A stretch of DNA of 64,000 nucleotides from Favolaschia claudopus (taxonomy: Eukaryota > Basidiomycota > Agaricomycetes > Agaricales > Mycenaceae): positions 186,001 through 250,000 of the forward strand of contig JAWWNJ010000173.1 in the NCBI GenBank assembly GCA_037176885.1, given 5' to 3'. The first letter of the stretch is position 1, and each line of letters begins with the position of its first letter. Both the position numbers and the translations under genes were made by a program. This document shows, in pieces, positions 34,105 to 45,738 of this stretch. The notes beneath the pieces were generated by a model. That model was not told the origin of the DNA, made no database searches, and saw only the letters and a list, made by a program, of their open reading frames with translations.

Positions 34105-35446
34105 CGGGGAACTGTGTCAAGACAGGCTGAATGTGGCCAGGAATAAGTCGAGAACACCATTCCCCGCATTACTGGGGCGGAAACCAGTGCCAGGAATCTT
34201 CCGGAGAACCGTCGGAGGGACACGTCGGGACACGTTTCTCTGGAATTACTCCCACGGCAATGAATCCGAGCTCGCTTGGATGTTACGGACGCGTCCCAAC
34301 ACACCAAAAAATCTGTGCGGTTCCGAGAGCTGACTATCACCTGGTTGGAGTCAGTAATGGTGATTTCATTGACGCTAGATCTCAACTTACTGTGTGTGCT
34401 GTATCCCCGTGTTGAGATACCTTGGGAAAACTTCCAGTGTCCACCTCAATATGTATCTTGGAAGCTGGCAGAGTGGAGGACAAAGAAGATGACCGCATCG
34501 TCAGCCGCCTATCAGAGCGGGACTTGAAAACGGAGGGACTATCTGTTGGTGTTGAACCTCAAGGCAACACTGCCTCGCCTTCTGGTCTAATAATTAGATG
34601 AACGCGAACCTCGCGTTCTCTTTCTTGAATTGCTGTTGAAAGGATATGAGCCTCCGGTTAAACAAGGCCCATTGCTGTTGAATAGAAAGTTCGACGACAG
34701 ACCTGTAGGTCGGGATGAGGTATATCACTTCAAACTTCTGTGATCAGAAACCCGATTCTTTGCGCACGGTATATGCGAGAGATAGGCTATGTGCAACACT
34801 GCCTTTAGCTTTGGCAATATAATTCACCTTGTTACATTATTCAAGCTGTGGCGACATACGGAAGCCCTCGAGATTAATTGAAAGAGCCTTGAGAATGCTG
34901 CAAAAGTACGCAAGAATAGATAGTGAAGTCAGGGGACCTGAAGGACGACGGTGCTGAAGCTATCGTCAGAAAGAAAGCCGATGAGAGTGTCAGTGCCTGT
35001 GCCAATCACCGGTGACCGCGCCCACAAAATTGACAAATCTGAAATCCGGATGTCATCATGCATTGCGTGCTACACGACCGAGCCGACATTGAGATACAGC
35101 TGAGCTCATGAGGCAGCTATAATGCGCAGCCCAGATTGAGTAGGTGGACCTCAGAGGCTTCAGGATGGAAGTCGAGGGAGGAACGAACTTAAAGCGAGAC
35201 GCGTCAAGTCACGAGACCGCATGGAAGCGCGTTTGATTTTTCCCACCCTCACAGAACCGAACCATCACTGTTGCAAGTTGGGTGAGGGAATTTGGGAAAT
35301 GGTGCGTACAGGTACTTATACTTGCCCTAGACCAGGACTGAATACATTCACAGCGACCCTCTCTCATTCAAGCTCTCTCCAATGACGAGATCTCGTCATT
35401 CAGTTCGCGCAGCGTTCGAGAGAATTTCACGGACGAAATTGACCTC
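34105..35446. other. intergenic, no supported gene
   Basis: About 1.3 kb between divergent genes (PLC minus, F-box-like B' plus). Short frames overlap without family resemblance. A small perfect palindrome (GAACGCGA / TCGCGTTC) lies near 34600. The 5' end of the F-box-like B' gene may extend into it, because the frame stays open upstream to about 35350. Confidence 0.45.
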
Positions 35447-37099
35447 TTGCTCAAGGAACTGGACTCTGCTTACGTGTCTCTGAAAGCATCCAATATGCTT
35501 CCGGTCAAACAAGCGTTAAAGCTTCTTAGGAGGAAATCAAAACGATACTTGCTTCGTGAATCTCAAGAGCCTGAGGAGGAAACAGCCATTCTTTCACTAG
35601 CCGAAGATATCTCATCCGGCCGCAGGAGTATTGGTTCTCTACAATTAGCAGAGATATCTCTCCTCCAGCAACAACTGCGCGCTCGTCGAAATAGCCTTTC
35701 CTCCATTGATCGGCTTCCGACCGAGATTCTAGCCCCAATCATCGAGCTTTGTTGCCCCACCATAGATGCGGACAAGCCCGAGTTCAGAACAGCAAACTTT
35801 ATATTGGGACTGGGGGTCTCACATGTTTGTCGCCGATGGCGCGATATCGCCATGAGCAGCCCAAAATTCTGGACATGCATCGTCGTTTCGCGGCCCCGGT
35901 GGGCAGACGAACTACTGCGTCGATCGGGGACCGCGCCACTCTCAGTTGGCATCGACCCGTCGTCCGTTCGTACGAAGAACAGGGCCAACCGCCTCTCTGG
36001 GTTGTTCGAGCACATGTCCAGGATACAGCTGTTGCATCTGTGCTTAACGGATGATGGCGTTATCCCTGCCGGCCTTGGCTTCCCTGCCCCAATTATGAAG
36101 GCTTTTCACCTGCATTATACTGGCCCGTCGCGTCCTTTCGTCGCAGAAAAATTATTCAATGCGGAATCCCCAAAACTTCGACATTTGTCTCTCAAGCACT
36201 GTTCACTTCCATGGGAATCTCCGCTGTGGGTTAACTTGGTGTCGCTGGAACTTATTCACTCGCCCATTGCTCTGGCATTACTTGCCACTATGCCGCGGCT
36301 TCGAGAATTGTTTCTCGGGAATTCTTTCAACGAGACGCCAAACCCTTGGGCACCCACAACGCTGCAGTTGAAAAAACTCGACCTCACTGACAGCATCCAG
36401 CTCTGTTCTCAATTCTTGCACGCTGTTTCGATCCCGGATTCGCGCATTTGTCTCGCTGCCAATTTCGTCGGTTCGGACCTGCGCTCCATGTTTGAGGCAC
36501 TGGAACGCAACCGCGTGGAAGCAGACAAATCATTTCTCACAGGACTGAAGCTGACGGATCTTCCCACTTTAGGGGATGGTCCACAGTTCGAGGTATGCAT
36601 CTTCAGTCGGGCTCATCGCTCGGATGCACACTACATCATTCGGTTGTTGGGTGACCCGTCATTGCCACGCTGGAGGGAAGATGTCATCGCCGCGCTTCTC
36701 AAAACGATGCCATTCGACGAAGCTGCTACCTTGACCATCAAATGCAAAGGGCTCAAGCTTTCGGGCTCTCTGCTGCTTTCGAAACGCTTCCGCAGCATAG
36801 CGTTCTATCATGACCTTGCCGCATTCGCGGAACCGCTTGAGAGCGATCCTCTCATGAAAGCAGCCGATCGTTTTGACCCCCTCTATGCTACCGTTCATTA
36901 CCCTCAATTGCGGAAACTTGGATTTTTCCATGTCGCTATTAGCGAGCGGCAGGGAGAGAATATTGTGGATTGGCTGGCTCAGCGAAAGCGGCTAGGTCTT
37001 GGTATAGATGAAATGCGACTCATTGACTGCACCCTCACAAGCCCGGAGTTTGGGTCCATGAGGGAGTTGGTTGAACATATCTACACAGCGAGGGCGTAG
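35447..37099 (+). CDS. F-box-like protein B', paralogue of the gene at 10.9 kb
   Basis: One intact frame of about 550 codons. The F-box-like motif is IDRLPTEILAPIIELCCPTI then VSHVCRRWRDIAMSSPKFW, preceded by a helical segment EISLLQQQLRARRNSLSSI. Both match F-box-like B in order and spacing. Leucine-rich repeats follow, ending LAQRKRLGLGIDEMRLIDC. The listed start is TTG; the first in-frame ATG is 35495. The frame is open further upstream (ALSNDEISSFSSRSVREN), next to a possible 3' splice site (ATTCACAG), so a 5' exon is likely. Expected role: substrate adaptor of an SCF ubiquitin ligase, target unknown. Confidence 0.83.
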   Translation: MLKELDSAYVSLKASNMLPVKQALKLLRRKSKRYLLRESQEPEEETAILSLAEDISSGRRSIGSLQLAEISLLQQQLRARRNSLSSIDRLPTEILAPIIELCCPTIDADKPEFRTANFILGLGVSHVCRRWRDIAMSSPKFWTCIVVSRPRWADELLRRSGTAPLSVGIDPSSVRTKNRANRLSGLFEHMSRIQLLHLCLTDDGVIPAGLGFPAPIMKAFHLHYTGPSRPFVAEKLFNAESPKLRHLSLKHCSLPWESPLWVNLVSLELIHSPIALALLATMPRLRELFLGNSFNETPNPWAPTTLQLKKLDLTDSIQLCSQFLHAVSIPDSRICLAANFVGSDLRSMFEALERNRVEADKSFLTGLKLTDLPTLGDGPQFEVCIFSRAHRSDAHYIIRLLGDPSLPRWREDVIAALLKTMPFDEAATLTIKCKGLKLSGSLLLSKRFRSIAFYHDLAAFAEPLESDPLMKAADRFDPLYATVHYPQLRKLGFFHVAISERQGENIVDWLAQRKRLGLGIDEMRLIDCTLTSPEFGSMRELVEHIYTARA

Positions 37100-37547
37100 A
37101 CTATTTTTCAGTGGTTGACGCGAATCATTATATCTACAAAGCTCTTTGAGTGCCCTGCCACAAGGTTGAAAGACTGAAAGGCCGATCTGACCACACCAGC
37201 CCAACACCAGGCCAACATCGGTCCATGCTGGGGAAGGGCGTGGGAGCGAGAAAATATTGGCATCACCTGACCGCGACGGCTTGCCCTCTGAGTCTCCCTT
37301 CGTCGTGATTTCCTATGACTCTCCGCATGAACTCACCAATGGCACAGTCGGCGTAGGCCCATGATCATGGCTGCGATTGGTACCATTATATTGGGTTCTA
37401 TCGCAAATGGAGACCATACGCCGCCGAAGAATCCATCGACAAATATACTAGTTATCGCAGCTTCTTGCCCGAGTTGCACGCGGCTAGTATATTCCGGTGA
37501 ATATTTATCGCCAATGAAGTACGAAAGCGCTGACATTCTCCCCCACT
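37100..37547. other. intergenic, promoter of the carboxypeptidase
   Basis: No supported gene. A 67-codon minus-strand frame (37536-37333) is hydrophobic but resembles nothing I know and overlaps the likely promoter. Confidence 0.45.
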
Positions 37548-39786
37548 ATGTTCTTGTCACTTGCCTGGTTGTCGTATCTTGCACTTTCCGTGTGTGCTGC
37601 CACTCAGGTCAAGCACAATTTCGCATCGCGGATTCAAAAAGATGTGTCGCTGCGATTCATAAAGGACTCGGGAATTTGTGAGACAACACCTGGCGTTCAC
37701 CAAATGTCAGGATATGTCGACATCGGCCCCAACATGTCTATCGTAGGCGATGATACATGCTTAGGAAAATACCGCTGACTGTAAATTATAGTGGTTCTGG
37801 TTCTTTGAAGCTCGAAATTCCCCGGAAACTGCACCTTTCACTCTCTGGTATGTTATCACCGCACGACTACACAGGCATTGACCGAGAAAAGGATAAACGG
37901 CGGTCCTGGGTGTGCTTCAGAGATAGTACGTATCCAAGTACAGATACCTTTTGACCTTTTCTTACGCTACCGCTACCATAGGGTTTATTCCAAGGCAAGC
38001 TAGCTCTGCATCGTATACTTTTACCGACCTTTTCGTAGAAAACGGACCTTGCAAGGTCAACTCCGACGGGCAGTCGACGACATTGAATCCGTTCAGGTGA
38101 CCTACGCATTCGAATGCGATAACAGTCGTAGAATCTGAGCACGGCTTCAGTTGGAACAGCGTCAGCAACAGTGCGTCTACTGATCTTCATCTTCTCAGGA
38201 CTAATTTCACCACCAGTGATCTACGTGGATCAACCCATCGGGACGGGTTTCTCATTTGGCACCGACACTGTCAATAGTACTGAAGTGAGCTAACACCTTC
38301 AATGGAATCGGCTTGGCACAAACGGATTCTCCAGAGTGCAGCAGTTCAGTTTTGGCAAGCCTTCCAGATCTTGTTCGAGAGCGGAGAGTTTTCAGCATAC
38401 CGGAGTCGAGAGTACGAGGTTTTCATCTTCTTTTCCGAACTCCATGCTAATCTTGCCTACCAGATTCATCTTTGCTACCGGTGGGTGGTCTCTAATGAAG
38501 AATAAAGCTCTTTACTCATCGCCCTCCTTCAGAGTCATATGGCGGGCATTATGGCCCAGCTTTCGTCACCTACTTCGATCAGCAGAACGAGGCGATTGCG
38601 AAGGGCGAAATCGAGGGTGTCCCCATCGTTGTCAGCGCGCTTATGATCAACAAGTGAGCTCCGACTCTTCTCTCTTTCTATTCCACATCTGACCTGCGCA
38701 CAGTGGATGGTACGACCCCCTAATCCAAAACCTCGCCTATCTTACCTTCGCCACAAACGCACCTGGCTACGGCCAGCTTCAAAGCGACACTGTTCTCCAA
38801 CGGATGAACACGACGTACTTCCAACCCAACGGCTGTCTTGATCAAGAACAAGCATGCTACGACGCGGGTAACTCATCCGCGTCGGACGCGATTTGCATGC
38901 AGGCGGATAATTTCTGTGTATGCCTTGAATTTCTTTGTCCCCCACTCTGAAACTCCACCATATCACACTGACTTCTCACTAGATCGTAAACCTCTTCATA
39001 CCCGCTGTAGGCAACCGCGACTCCGACGATCTGCGGCAGACTTCCCCAGCCTCATTCCCACCGGAATTCTACCTCAAGTATCTTGCGTTACCTGATGTCA
39101 AGGCTGCCATCGGGGCGGAGAGCAATTACTCGGAGTGCGCGAATGGCCCGAATGGGTTGTTTTCGAGGACAGGAGATGTATGCGCCAGCCCCCTAGTAGA
39201 CTTATCTTCTGAATGATTGAATTTGTATTATCTCAGGACGCAAGGACCTGGCTTCCCCAGCTGGGAGCCCTGGCAAACTCTCGTCTGAAGATTCTCATCT
39301 GGGTACAGTGATCCCCCCTCGATTCAGCCGCGAGAGAGCTGATAATTGTTCCTCTCAGGCGGGTGACGCAGACATCAAGTGAGTTCCGAGCCTTTTTTCA
39401 CTCAGACACTTTGATCCACTTGAATGTAGCTGCAACTGGCTCGGTGGTTACGCCTCTGTCCTTGCTATGGATTGGTACGGGAAGCGACGGCTCGCCAACA
39501 CACCGTTCAGGAACATGACAATCGACGGCACCGCCGTAGCTGCAATCAAGAACGTCGATAACTTCTCGTTTGCGTATGTCCTCTTCATCTCCCATTCTGG
39601 AGTCGTTTACTCATCGATTGTCATAGGCGAGTGTACGAGGCGGGACATGAAGTGGTATGCGTTTCTTTTTGTCTTGCTGTTGGCGATGAGATTGATGTAG
39701 ACCTGACCAAGCCTGCCTTTCAACCCGTTGCGGCGCTCGAAATTTACAAGCAAGTCGTTGCGAAGGAGCACCTCCACTCCGTGTAA
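37548..39786 (+). CDS. secreted serine carboxypeptidase, peptidase S10
   Basis: Multi-exon S10 peptidase that removes C-terminal residues, probably extracellular or vacuolar. Starts with a signal peptide (MFLSLAWLSYLALSVCAATQ). Visible motifs: APFTLWINGGPGCASEIGLF (oxyanion region), ENGPCKVNSDG, MIYVDQPIGTGFSF, the nucleophile in ESYGGHYGPAF, the catalytic Asp in IWAGDADINCNWLGGYA, and the catalytic His in VYEAGHEV. The C-terminus is QPVAALEIYKQVVAKEHLHS with the stop at 39784-39786. Cysteines near DQEQACYDAG and AICMQADNFC fit the family's disulfides. One intron (37995-38038) has a GC donor (GCAAGC) and is only 44 bases. All catalytic residues are present, so it should be active. Confidence 0.9.
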
Positions 39787-39964
39787 CAGGCAGTAAAAAT
39801 GCAATAATACGAGCTTCCATGTTTCAAAGCAAATGCTAAATACATACAACGAATGTTACACTTCAAGTCGAGTCATTTCTAAAGTACACACACATCAAGC
39901 ACATTGTATCTGCCACAGTCGCTTGTCCGTGCTCACCAGCGTCGTGCGTCTAAACCTTCACAAG

Positions 39965-42022
39965 CTACTTCCCCCGCCACCGATGCAAAAACTTCTCCAA
40001 CTCCTTCTTCAACTCCTTCGCACCACGCTTCGCCGCGCCGCCGGGCCCAAGCAGACTCTTCTTCCCGACAGGCACCTTGCCTTGGAAAGGCAGCCCGTGC
40101 AGCTCCATCTCGCCGTTTTCCGTCGGGATGGGCAGCCCCACGACATCGACCGCGACGCTAGCGACGCCCATGATCCCCGCCACGGCGCCTTCGCTGCCGA
40201 ATATCACCTAAGATGAAAAAAAAAAACAATAATACGTGAGCATGCCTCGAAGATCGAGAGAAATTAAAGAGAGAAGGAGAACATACCTTCGACACAAAAT
40301 TCCTAAACTCCTTCTGCCGGCCCGGGAGCACTTCGAGTGGGACGTCGACGATCTTTGCCGTGACTGCGAATGCAGCGCCTTCGCCGTCCTCGGAGGGGAC
40401 GGGTGTGCTCTGCGACAGCAACCAGTCGTCGGGGCGGATATGCCCGAACGCATGCTCGGGGAGCGGGTCGGGGAACGGCGGGGGCGGGGCAGGCGTCGGG
40501 TCATCATCGTGCCTGGGATTCGGAGTCGTGGGGAAATCGACAGTGGAGGGAACCTCTCCGTCAAAGACAAGCACATCAGGAAGCACACGCCCGACATGCA
40601 GACTGACGTCCATCCCGAGCGGCAGGACGACGCGGGCAAAGACAGTGCCGCTCGCGACGAAGCTCGAGGCGTGCGGCTTGATGACCATGTCCTGGATGGT
40701 GACGTTGCGGAGGATGTGCGGGCGCGGGTTGGGCCCGGGGAAGTCCAGGGGGACGGTGAGGTCGGGGAAGTAAGGTGTGGAGACGAGGATGGGGTTGGGG
40801 AGGCCGGAGAGGTAGCGTGTTAGGAGGGTGGAGAGGAGAGCGGAGGCGTATGCGGGGAGGGGGAGGACGGTGCCGGAGATGGTGAGCGTGACGTTGGGGT
40901 GCGTGAGGGCGAAGGGGGCGGTGGTGACGGAGGCGATGGAGACGGCGGGCAGGCCTGAATCTGCGGGGGTGGGGAGGGCGATGGTGAAGGGGATGGAGGG
41001 GGAGGTTAGGTTGAAGGAGGGAGGCGCAGGATTGGGGATGGAGGCGCGTGCGGCGAGGTCGAGCGAGTTGGGCGATGAGTGGACGTCGAACGACTGAAGA
41101 GTCACTAGTTCTGAGAGCGGGGGCATGGGTCCGTGTTGTGGGATGCCTGGGATGGGAGGAACTGCGATACGAGTCAGAGAGCGTCCCTGTGAACAAAAAC
41201 AGACCTACTCTTGAGACGGAGCGCCGTGCGAACGTCGGAAAGCGCACTATGCAGGATGCTTCTCCAGCTTTCCTCAGCAAATCCTCCGCCCCGAACATCA
41301 ACACTAGCCACATTGGCGGCAACCGCAGCAGAGCCCTCTCGCCAAGCCTCGCGCACAAAGTGGACGAGAGCGGAAGTGTTCGAAGTGGGCTGAATTAGCA
41401 AGGGCATGGAGATGTGCGTCAGCCACGAAGAATCGGAAGGTGGATTGGCCGTGAGAGGAAGAACGACTGGGGTCGGATGGATAATCGCCAGAACGACAGA
41501 CTCAGAAGTCAGCGAAATATTGGTCATGTTGACCGACACACGATCCAGAGTGCGTACGCCCCATCTACCGATGGATTTCCAAATGTCTTGGAAGAAGCCA
41601 TCGCCGTCTGCAGACGAATTCACACCAATGACGGAACCAGCGTCAAAGCCCACACGGGCCTCGACGTTGACCCACAGTCCACCGCTGCGAGTGATATTCA
41701 GAACGTCCACCCGGTCTGGCCCTTGGAACACCAGCCCTTGGTTCAGGATGTCGTCCGGTGAGACATGGGTTGCTCGGGAGGCGTAGGACCACGCGAGCAG
41801 CGCGAGTGCCACGAAGGCACATATTGAGAAGACCAAGGTGCAGAGGAATACAGTGGTGAGCTTCGAAACGAGTCTTCTGCGAGCTACAGCAGGTGGAGGG
41901 TCGTCTATTGCAGACGACGAAGACGAGCCAAGAAGTGGTGTGCGCTCCGTGGGATCGTCCGCCCTACGTTTCCCCTTGTCAATGGGTTTCGGTACATCTT
42001 CAGCGTTCGCCGTCGAGTCCAT
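39965..42022 (-). CDS. large single-pass membrane protein, DUF3712/Tag1-like
   Basis: At least three exons. The N-terminus is cytoplasmic and polar (MDSTANAEDVPKPIDKGKRR), with a dileucine-like TERTPLLG signal. One transmembrane helix (TVFLCTLVFSICAFVALALL) is followed by about 550 residues of beta-rich sequence with many N-glycosylation sites (NIT, NMT, NIS, NPT). An intron starting GTAGGT near 41210 joins RTALRLK to IPPIPGIPQHGPMPPLSELV. The last exon ends KKELEKFLHRWRGK. Layout and the LEA/DUF3712-like luminal domain recall fungal vacuolar-membrane proteins such as yeast Tag1 (autophagy termination). That link is my recollection of the family and is not certain. It is convergent with the carboxypeptidase. 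Confidence 0.6.
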
Positions 42023-43027
42023 TCGGAACCGAGAACATGCAACACTGAGAGTAGAATGAGAGGTGCAGTCCTCGTGGCAGGAAGTATGGCACTTTTAGCG
42101 GGGAGACATGACGGGAAGTCGTAGACCTCGAATTCAATCAACGCCAAATAGCCGGCTCAGACTCGGTCACTCGGATACCCCACTTTTACCCCACTGGACC
42201 CCACCAGAACAGCGAGCTACTAGTAGAGCATGTCGGGATTGTGCACCAGGGCGCCATGATGGTCACAGTGCCCATCGCATACTCCCGGAATAAAAAGAAA
42301 CCTTTGCAGTGTCCTTTTTTGACGCGTTTTTGGCAACTTGAAGCCTTTTTCACTGAGGACCAGCGTTTTAACTTTTTCCGGCCAGCCAAGGAATCGACGT
42401 GCGGCGCAGTCCGCGACAGCTCAACGACGACCAGAGGAGGCAGTGGCGGCACGACCTAAGGTTTTCGACACCCTTTCATCAACCTTTCATTTTCAACCTT
42501 GCCATCTACGCTGACTTGACGGTGTTCCTTGTAAGTAGCTCCTTTCAAGTCCACTGTCCTTCTGCAACCTGCGATCCTGGCGTACCTGGCTGGTTTCTCT
42601 ATCAAAGTCCCTCAGCAGCTCGATGTTCTCCGAGTCCGAGTCACCATGCAGCACAAGTTCAAGGTGCTAAAACTTGGAGCGACATTTCCGTCGAGTCAGG
42701 ACTTCGAAGCTTCAGCCTTGACTTTTCCCCTTGGTGGCTTCCAATTAACCACTTGCAATACTGGCTCGTGTTTTTGCGCGGAAGAGGGGATCTCGGGCAC
42801 TGCGAGTCTGGTGACTGCACCTAAAGAGGCACAAGAACACGCAGTCCGGAACGGCTCAGACGTTCCCGAGGATGTTGAGCCTTGTTGGGAGAATTGTAAT
42901 GGCTGAGAAGACATGGCAGGATCAGGAGGGGTGGGAAGCAACTCCGATTGCGATCGGTAGTAGTGTCCGGTACAGTATTTAACAAACTGCCTGGGTGACG
43001 CGGCGACCAGACATTGCGGCTCCACCC
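42023..43027. other. intergenic between divergent genes
   Basis: About 1 kb between the membrane protein (-) and carboxylesterase copy 2 (+). A plus-strand 86-codon frame (42646-42906) has several cysteines but no signal peptide or family match. I call no gene here. Confidence 0.4.
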
Positions 43028-45421
43028 ATGTCCCTCTTGATCACCTTTCTTTCTCTGGTCGCCCAGTTATCACCCGTCAATGCCATTCCCATAGTTCAAC
43101 TCGGGAGAACATCCGTCGTGGGACGTAATATTTCGACTTTTGCGCAAGAGCTGTTCGCAGGTTTGTCTCGGATTTGTCATAACTGAACAAGACAATCGCT
43201 AAGTATGCGAGTCAGGCATACCTTATGCTCAACCACCTCTGGGAAACCTGCGTCTGCGCCCTCCTGTACTCAAAGTCTCACTCGACTCCCGCACATTCGA
43301 TGCTTCTAACTTTGGGCCCGCCTGTTTACAAACTGTTCGTGCTCCAAGCGCTCGTGTCACCCTCGTTTTCCCAAGTATTTCGTGTCTCAGGATCTTCCGC
43401 CGTCCGCAGTATCAGAAGATTGTCTCACAATAAACGTGCTTCGGCCCGCGGGAATCGCTGCCGATGCAAAACTGCCTGTGGTACGTGATTCTGCCAGTGT
43501 GGATGTGCTATCTGACATGTCGCAAACTTTCCATGTTCGTAGATGTTCTGGACGTAGGTTTCCTCATTTTTCCTATACCTGAACTGGTTTCATGATCCCA
43601 TTAGATATGGCGGTGGCTTCGATCAAGGCTTGTCAATGATATATAATGGCAGCGGAATCGTTGCTCAAAGCGTCGTTCGGGTAGGTTCCCTCGATCGTGG
43701 GTTGCGATTATACTAACTCATAGTCAAAATTCAGGGTACTCCAATCGTTTATGTGAACTTCAACTACCGTTTGGGACCGTTAGGCTTTCCGCAAGGACAG
43801 GAAGCCGAGCAACAGGGCGCGTTGAACCTAGGTATCAAAGACCAGATTGCTGCGCTGGAATGGCTGCAGCTACACATTGACAGCTTTGGCGGGGACCGTA
43901 CCAAGGTTGAATTTATTCCGCGAATTGATCAGCCACTGAATACGAAATCCAATCCACCAGGTCACCGTTTTCGGCGAAAGCGCAGGTTCCATCATGACCT
44001 CAATTCTGTTTTTGAACTCCCCGCTACCGCTTTTAGCTCGAGCCGCCGTAAGCTCATGTTCTTTGCAAGCATTTTTCCCTCAAACAATTTTGCATAGATA
44101 TTTGAATCGGGATCACAAGCCACTTCCGCCTTGTTTACTGCTGACCGGGGTGAGGTAGACTGGCAGAACTTCGTCCGTGGGGTTCCGTCTTGTAGCTCGG
44201 CAGCTTCATCGGGATCGACTTTCGACTGTATACACGACGCAAGCGTCACAGAACTCTTATCCGGCTTTGCCACAGCTCTCAACACGACCAACAACGAATT
44301 TCCATGGGTCCCCGTCATCGATGGGCCAGGAGGGCTCATCCCTGACTTACCTTCCGTTTTATTCAAACGAGGGCAGTTCGCGCGGTTGCCGTTCATTGCG
44401 GGTACTAATTTGGATGAAGGTAATTCCGGACACATTTAAATTCTCATATAGCCAGCTGTCTCAGCGCGGATATAGGAACTCTTTTCACTCCACCGGCTGT
44501 TAACGCAACACAACAAGTTCACGATTTCGCTGTGGCTTTGGTGTCTCCTTCCGTGTCCCCTACTAGGCTTGAGGAGTCGGTACAGAAGATACTACAACTG
44601 TATCCTGACGATCCCTCCCTGGGTTGGTATTTTCTTCCTTCGAACAGCAACTTGAATTTCAACCCGGCGACAGGCTCACCCTTCAACACTGGCACAGAAA
44701 CTTTCGGCCTCAGCAGCCAGTTCAAACGCGCGGCAGCGATAGGTGTGCATTCCCCGCCCGATGGTTTCCCGTCATTCATTCATTCATTCATCTTCAATGG
44801 CTCAGATGGCGATATCTCTTTCCACTCACAACGTCGAGTTTGGATGGATACCGCCGCGAATGCTGGCGTCCCCACATTTGGATATCTTTTCACTCAACCT
44901 CAGCCGTCCACCGTCGAACCTGCCTTCCTCGGCGGTCTGTATCAAACACAATCTCTAGTTCATCATTGTGGCTCAATGATCACCTAGTCTCTCATGGGTC
45001 CGAGATCGTATACGTCTACGGCGCCCCTGACGATCCCTCGGCATCTGCTACCTTCATTAGTAGGGTTATGACTGATTATTGGGTCTCGTTTGCGACGAGT
45101 TTGACCCCGAATGACGGGAAAGGTGTGGTTCCACGTTAGTATTTCTTCCACGATGATCCCGCGTCGGTTTTCAATGACAAATTTCTTGCCATCAGGGCCC
45201 GAATGGACGCAATATACGCCTCAAAACAAGGTCAGTTTCACCATGGTTCAGTGTGCAATAAAATCATCTTGAACCATCTTTCCTTTCAGGCGCTCATTCA
45301 ACTGAACGGTGCAAACTTAACAATGATCCCCGACACATTCCGTGAAGGTATTCATTCATCTTGCTCTTTCTGCTTTTCGAAGCCGTTAAACGAAAATGCG
45401 CAGAACAAATGGCTTTCATAA
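43028..45421 (+). CDS. secreted carboxylesterase type B, copy 2
   Basis: Paralogue of the gene at 15888-18258, with the same exon plan but opposite orientation. Signal peptide MSLLITFLSLVAQLSPVNAI, then IVQLGRTSVVGRNISTFAQE. Spliced exons give GPACLQT, DLPPSAVSEDCLTINVLRPA, VNFNYRLGPLGFPQGQEAEQ, and the nucleophile elbow VTVFGESAGSIMTS. Then come PVIDGPGGLIPDLPSVLFKR, FIAGTNLDEG, and the His region SHGSEIVYVYGAP. The C-terminus is ALIQLNGANLTMIPDTFREG; the exact stop is uncertain, with an in-frame stop at 45421. An intron carries a short ATTC microsatellite (44773-44791). All catalytic residues are present. It probably hydrolyses extracellular esters; substrate unknown. Confidence 0.82.
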
Positions 45422-45738
45422 ATTCCGATCCTGTCATATGGCGTCACTGAGCTTGTGAGGCGGAGGGACTTTGACTGTGTGTTCAAGTATATTAGGATAC
45501 GAAGATGATTGGAATACGCATGTACACTCGCTGTACAAACTGACACGAAAACACATGAAACCAGATGGAAACCCGAGGTCGTTGCGTGGGTTTGCTGAAA
45601 CTGAAAGCCCGGTGGACGCCTTTGCCAACGAATGCTCGTGAGAAGCGCGCCGACATGCCCCAAACACGAGCCAGAATTGAAGGAATTTGAAACCCTTTGA
45701 GAAAATTGGTGATATTCAAGAGAGAAATCGGGATTATT
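45422..45738. other. gap between convergent genes
   Basis: Between carboxylesterase copy 2 (+) and the beta-lactamase-like gene (-). Only overlapping frames without family resemblance are present; it should hold the 3' UTRs. Confidence 0.45.

Noticed and set aside
37333..37536. Hydrophobic 67-codon minus-strand frame
   Set aside because: Overlaps the likely carboxypeptidase promoter and has no recognisable family.
42646..42906. Cysteine-containing 86-codon frame that could be a small secreted protein
   Set aside because: No signal peptide, irregular cysteine spacing and no supporting splice sites.
44773..44791. ATTC microsatellite as a functional repeat
   Set aside because: Four to five units within an intron; ordinary simple-sequence variation.
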